Shown in pieces: positions 59,032 to 64,000 of a stretch of DNA of 64,000 nt. Where the stretch lies: the NCBI GenBank assembly GCA_027625915.1, contig JANTQA010000070.1, positions 1,803,001 through 1,867,000 of the forward strand, read 5' to 3'. Made by a program: the position numbers and the translations under genes. Position 1 is the stretch's first letter. Every line of letters starts with the position of its first letter. The DNA is from Anaeramoeba flamelloides. Lineage: Eukaryota > Metamonada > Anaeramoebidae. A model generated the notes under the pieces. It searched no databases and was not told where the DNA came from. It saw only the letters and a list, made by a program, of their open reading frames with translations.

Positions 59032-62000
59032 ATGAATTGGTTACTTCTTATTGTTTCAATTGTGTTTGGGTTTGCAATCTTAGTTGCAGCATTTTATTTT
59101 GTGGTTTATTTCCAAAGTGAAGAAGGTATTACAAAACAACCTTTAAAGAATTCTTTTTTTTTTTGATAAATCCAAATATTCCTTTTTTATTTAATTTTTT
59201 TTCTTCTTGTTCTTTTTTTTTGAAACTAACTTTAATCCCAAAACCCAAACTAGATAAAAACGTTGCATACTTACCCAAAATTGTTGTTGTGATTGGTATT
59301 ACGCTTGCTTGTATAAATGTTATGACACTTACAAGTGATGTAATGAATCGTGACACGGGAGGTGGGATCGATTTTTCGATAATTTTACAGATCTTTCTTT
59401 TAGCAACCGCAGTTTTTGTTATTGCAATTGTTCCATTTACAACTTTCTATTATGAAAATGTTGAAGATGAAGACGTGTAAGTTGCGAATTTTTTTTTTCT
59501 TTTTATTATTATTATTTTTTTTTTTTTTTTTTCTTTTTATTCTTGATTTTTAAGATTACAAAAAAATCCAAAAAACTTCTTCTCTATGAAAATATTGACT
59601 CCAAAATTCCTTTCTTTTTTTTATTTCCAACCAAATTTTTATTTTATTTTTTTTTTTTTTTTTTTTTTTTCAATAAATAAAACTGTTTTTAAAATTTCCG
59701 ATCCTTTGAAAAATACCTTTGACAGATCGAAAAGCCAAAGAAAAGAAAAGGTCACTCAAAAAAAAAAAAAAAAAAGAACAACAACAATAAAGGCAATTAC
59801 ACACACAATTATAATTACCTTTTTTCTTTTCCTCAGATTTCCCAAAAAAAACAAAAAAAAATTGTTTTATTTTTTAATATCTCCCTACAGATGAGAATTC
59901 CAAAGTACATACAAGCCAATATTTACTTTAAAAGTTCTTAATTAATCAAATACCAGAGCCTTAGCATTATACAAAGCGAAGTAGCAACAGACTGCTTGCA
60001 AATTGTCTTTTTTAATGTTATCTTTAATAATATTCTTTTTGTTTCATTTTTCAATTTTTGATGACTTATTTGAAAAAAACGTGAGATACTTTTTTAACAT
60101 TGTTAACTTTAAAAATCGTTTAAAACACAAGATCATGGAAATGAGTATCTGTTTTGATTCAAAGAGGATCGAAATTAACCCCAAAGAAAAATTCTTCATT
60201 TTATTGGTATCAGAAATTTAACCAAAAGAAAATTTTCATCTTTTTTTCAAGGATCTTTCATGTAGAATTGCTATTTTAAACCAAAAATATTCCTAGGCTA
60301 ATACTAAAAAAGTATACTTTTACAAAGATAATAAAGAAATCAATACCAATATCAATATATCTCTTTGAAACAAATTTGAAAAAAACCAAGAAAATGATTA
60401 TAAGTGAAAATTTTTGACATTATATAATTCAAATGCCAGTATTATCAACCAAAGTCATAAAAACTGAAGACACCCTTTAATATCAAGATCAAGACAAGTA
60501 ACTTGCTTTGATCTTAAAAATAAGTTCAATTTTTCAAGAAATATTTAATAAGAATTAATTTTTCAAAGAAACTACCCTTATTAAAACAGAGTATTATAAA
60601 AACAGTTATTATACTTAATCCTCCATTTTGTCTTTAATCAACTATGTTTTTTCTTTTATTAATTGATCTTACTTTTTCATTTTCAGTTTCTATTAATGTT
60701 TCCCAATTACAAAATATGTTTCACTTTTTTTCCCCTAATAACTACCTAAAAAATTCTCAATTTTAAATCTTACAACCGAATATTTTTTTTTTTTTATCTT
60801 TCGTGGTTGGGATAATATTTGTATCTGTTCTGTTTCCACCTATGCCGCGATAATGTTTTATACTTTGTTTCATTTTTAAGAAATGAAATAAATAAAACAT
60901 CAACACAAAAATCCCAATAATTAAATTGATAACAATCAAATAGAGTATCTTCAAAACAAACGGAACGATTTAAAATCCCAAGAAAGTGTAGGTCACATAA
61001 TTCTGATAAAAACTTTATGTTTTGTCAAAATTTAGCACATGCTTATTTAATATTTTAATAAAATCTCCAGTGCTCTGATTCTATTATTTGAAGCTATTTT
61101 TAAAAAGTTTGTATAAAACATTTCTAAACTAGTTTATAAAACATTTCTCAACTAGTTTATAAAACACATAAATACTCCAAACGTAAAGGAATTGATAATT
61201 TCAAAAAATACTACTTTTCAAAAATTATTATAATTGATAAATTGAGTAAACTTCTTTTTTTATATTCAAAATTATTCAGTTTAAGATTAAAAATACATAT
61301 AGTCCATTGGATATTCCTGTAATTTACAACTTTTAATTATTTAAAAACCTAAATAATTTTTTTTATTTTATACATTATTTTGAATGGAGGAAATTAATTT
61401 CCTCTTACAGAAATAATAAAAACATGAATAATTCAAACAATAATCTAATAAACTTAAAAAAAAGGGTAATAAAAATTTGAAGTTCGGACTAGTATTTTTA
61501 TATGATTAAAATGATAAATTAAATCAATAAATTTTTATTGATATATAAATATTGTATGTTACACCTTGAATAAACATTTTATTGACACTCTAAATTCAAA
61601 AAAATATAACAAATATTTACTTGAATTTCTATTTTTTCAATTTGTAAACTGAGCTTTCAATTAATTTCTCCATAAAGAATATTTCTAAAATCAACTCATT
61701 ATACAAAGTTTCTTTGTAGTTAAACCATAAGCATTCTTTCATCATCTTATTGGAAAAATGAGTCAACAAATTGAAAAAAGGGAAATTAAAGGAACTATTT
61801 GGGAAAAAAAAGTGAAACGGGGTAAAACAAAAGTTCAACACCATTTTTAATTGGAAACCTTAATAGAGTCACAGAATACTGAAAACGAAAATTAAATTCA
61901 ATTAAAAGAAGAAACAAATTAATTTCAAAACAATAATCCATTATATTATTTACAATCAAATCAACAAAAACAATTTAAATCTAATTTTTATATCGAAATT

Positions 62001-64000
62001 GAAGTTGAGTTTTTTTGGAGATCTCAAAAATAGTCAAATTTTCATCAAATTTTTAATGATTGATCAATCAAATAAAAACCCAGACCAAAAGATAGGATTA
62101 GAAAAACCATTTTTTTGTCTTTAGTCCTCCATTTTCTTTTTAATTTATTATACTTTTCTTTTATTAATTGATCTTACTTTTTCATTCAATCCCTATTAGG
62201 GTTTCCAATCAAAAACTATGTGCTTCACTTTTTCTTTTACCAAATGATAAAATTATTTTTTCATTTTTATTTTGAAAATTAAAGTAAAACTGTTTTTAAA
62301 TTTTTTGAAATTTATAAATGTGAACTCCAGAAAATTTATGGAATTTTTTTTTATTGTTTTTCCAAAGCTTTATAATAAAATTATTAAAAATATGCACTGA
62401 ATCTATCTTGATTTATTATTTTTAAAAAATGAAAAAGAAAAAATCCTAAAAAAGAAAAAATAAGTAAATCAAAAAATTTCGCAACAAAAAAAAAAAAAAT
62501 AAATAACGAAAGAATACGTCTGTTTTCAAAAACTGCAAACTAAAAATTTTAAAAAGTGCTGCCTCAAACTACTTTTTGGTTCAGTTTGAACAACACTTTT
62601 TAAAATTTTTATTCCTCGATTTTTTTTTAAAACAGTAGTATTCAAATCATCACTTATAATAAAATAAACAAATGCTTTTTTTTTTAAAAAAAATAAACTT
62701 TAAATTATCATTTAATTAATTTCCATTTCCAATTTATTTCAAAATTTCAATAATTAATTTCGAACCTCTTATTTTAGCCATACAATTCGCTCTGCATTAA
62801 TGTGGACTGGAGCAACAATTTTCATTTCAGGGTTATTTATTGGGTTGATGTATGCATTTCTTGGTTATGCTGTTCTTCCTGTCACCCAATTAAGCTGTGA
62901 ACTCCAGGATGATACAAATGAAGCAACCACTGTGGCATTAGAAGGCGCAACAAAAAATATTTCATGGACTGTTCGTATAAGCCCCTCTGTTTATATTATT
63001 GCATTTATCTCTTTCCTTGGATATATAGCATTTTCTATATTTGGGGGAATTGGCTTAATTGCATTACCATTTGATTTAATCCGGGCATTCCGCTCACGAC
63101 CAAAGCCATTGGAACTTGATGAATATGCCTTTTTTAAGAGAAAATTAAATGCAAGAGCAAATGAACTTATTGAAACTGGACGAGAAATTGAAAAAAAGGG
63201 AAAAGAGGGCAGGAAAAACCGTAAAAAATATAATAAATTTAGAGCACAAGTTTATCTTCTTGAAGAGGATTATCAAAAATTGGTCGTAGCTTATAAAGAA
63301 CGCGGTGGAAACCCTTTTAAATATTGGGCGAAATTAATTGGTGGAATTGTTGGTTCAATTCTTTCATTATTTTGGTTACTACATATTATCCTTTACATGT
63401 TTATTGATCCACCTGCTTCCTTATTCTTGAATAAATATTTAATTCTTCTCGACAATGCATTTTCTTTATTTGGTACAATAACATATGCTTTGTTTTCATT
63501 TTATTTACTTTTCTGTACAATAAAAGGATGTATAAAATTTGGTTTGAGAGTTCTTTGGATACCAATACACCCAATCAAGTAATTTTTTTTTTTTTTTTTC
63601 TTCTTTTTTATGTTTTATTATTTTTCTTTTTTCTTTTTTATATTTTATATTATGTGTTTTTTCTTTTTTTTTATAAAATGTTTTTTCTTTTTTATATCTT
63701 TTAGTTTCTTTTTTTTTTTTGTTTTTTCTTTTTAATGTTTTTTTTTTTGTTTTTTGTTTCTTTTAATTATTGTTTTTTGTATTAATGTTTTTTGTATTAA
63801 TGTTCTGTGTTATTTTTTTTTTCCATTTACACAAAATCTATCCTTTTTTTTTTTAATTTTCAATAAAAATTAAAATTGACAAAAAAAAAAAAAATCATAC
63901 AAATGAAAATATTAAAGTAACAATAATTTTTAAAATTTAAATGTTTTAAAATTTGTGTAATGATCATTTAAAAAACAGAAACAATTATATTACATTTTCA
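59032..64000 (+). CDS. LMBR1/LIMR-family multi-pass membrane protein (3' end outside window)
   Basis: Exons are 59032-59125, 59254-59476 and 62778-63578, all GT/AG with agreeing phases (1, 2, 2), giving 372 codons so far. The start MNWLLLIVSIVFGFAILVAA is a first membrane helix. It is followed by YFQSEEDKNVAYLPKIVVVI, RDTGG, YYENVEDEDVHTIRSALMW, FGGIGLIALPFDLI, RSRPKPL, a charged coiled-coil loop (about residues 220-275), and WLLHIILYMFIDPP through LWIPIHPIK. This order follows the plant-type LIMR proteins, which continue with further helices after IHPMKWG, so the last exon(s) must lie beyond 64000. About seven membrane segments are visible. LMBR1-family proteins include lipocalin receptors and the lysosomal LMBD1; the function in this subfamily is poorly known. 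Confidence 0.88.
60605..60735 (+). repeat. Short direct repeat, partner at 62110-62250
   Basis: Shared strings include CTTTTATTAATTGATCTTAC, TTTTTCATT, AATCCTCCATTTTGTCTTT versus AGTCCTCCATTTTCTTTTT, and TTTCACTTTTT. A more distant relative is near 7745-7860 in the Raptor intron. Class unknown. Confidence 0.6.
60766..60975 (-). CDS. Possible terminal exon: membrane helix plus basic tail
   Basis: The frame reads a hydrophobic helix (LYLIVINLIIGIFVLMFYLF), then SIKHYRGIGGNRTDTNIIPT and a Lys-rich end KIFGCKI. There is no ATG at its beginning, so it would have to be a last exon of a spliced minus-strand gene nested in the LIMR intron. Codon choice in the tail looks more like coding than the surroundings. 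No family recognised; chance is quite possible. Confidence 0.2.
62548..62612. repeat. Near-perfect hairpin, 29-bp arms
   Basis: AAAAATTTTAAAAAGTGCTG...CAAACT is mirrored by AGTTTG...CAACACTTTTTAAAATTTTT with a loop of about 10 bases. It lies 165 bp before the acceptor of LIMR exon 3. Confidence 0.75.
63579..64000 (+). other. Start of LIMR intron 3 (T-rich)
   Basis: Begins GTAATT after IHPIK and runs as T/C-rich sequence to the edge. No continuation exon (expected to start near WGATL-like residues) is visible. Confidence 0.6.

Larger units (their letters stand above)
59477..62777 (+). other. 3.3-kb intron 2 of the LIMR-family gene
   Basis: Donor GTAAGT (after GAAGACGT), acceptor CTTATTTTAG. 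It contains a direct repeat pair (60605-60735 and 62110-62250), a hairpin at 62548-62612, a 24-bp tandem duplication near 61117-61168, and a minus-strand frame at 60766-60975. No LIMR exon is missing, because the protein alignment is continuous across it. Confidence 0.82.

Noticed and set aside
63580-63582. TAA at 63580 as the true end of the LIMR protein
   Set aside because: The family continues for several more membrane helices after IHP(M/I)K, and a GT donor overlaps the stop.
1-64000. CRISPR arrays, rRNA or tRNA genes
   Set aside because: No regularly spaced repeats with unique spacers, no rRNA-like GC-rich block, and no tRNA T-loop/anticodon arrangement that holds up; GGTTCAAAT near 19450 lacks a cloverleaf.
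1-64000. Dictyostelium as source
   Set aside because: AT content and Asn runs fit, but intergenic distances and multi-kilobase introns do not fit its compact genome.

Overview
The window is a nuclear segment of a very AT-rich protist genome. It has few, widely spaced genes, protein-coding Asn/Lys homopolymer runs, short spliceosomal introns next to multi-kilobase ones, and a dense background of small inverted-repeat transposons. The gene set (TORC1 Raptor, a Ras-type GTPase, an LMBR1/LIMR membrane protein, 'TPLHxLC' ankyrin repeats) is eukaryotic and amoeba-like. Gene density is far too low for Dictyostelium. The ankyrin style and overall texture remind me most of Anaeramoeba-type metamonads, but that assignment is inference from memory.

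Layout. About 2.06-13.71 kb (minus) is one gene, Raptor: a 34-residue first exon at 13.6-13.7 kb, a 6.47-kb intron full of repeats and a LINE relic, then one 5-kb exon. From 13.7 to 25.6 kb no intact gene was found. That stretch holds copies of a long-TIR element, several Tc1/mariner-like MITEs (one locus nested three deep), and a decayed ubiquitin gene. At 25.94-30.22 kb (plus) is a nine-repeat ankyrin protein whose last repeat is split off by a 3.2-kb intron carrying a TCGCGATA-rich element. At 33.89-35.72 kb (minus) is a five-exon Ras-family GTPase with a 15-nt microexon in switch I. From 36 to 40 kb lie repeats. At 40.27-42.71 kb (minus) is a two-exon protein with a possible HeLo/MLKL-like helical N-terminus and an RG-rich tail. 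From 43 to 49.9 kb are more repeats. At 50.27-51.93 kb (plus) is a DEDDh exonuclease with a large low-complexity insertion and a C-terminal HhH-like segment. From 59.03 kb to beyond the right edge (plus) runs an LMBR1/LIMR-family membrane protein whose second intron is 3.3 kb.

Splice sites were placed by joining protein-family homology in phase; all use GT/AG. Introns fall into two classes: 128-507 bp, and 3.2-6.5 kb loaded with mobile elements. Raptor and Ras both sit in growth/nutrient signalling, but there is no sign that the genes here form a functional cluster. Much of the interest is in the noncoding part: at least ten inverted-repeat element families, one insertion with a demonstrable empty site, and several repeated hairpins.
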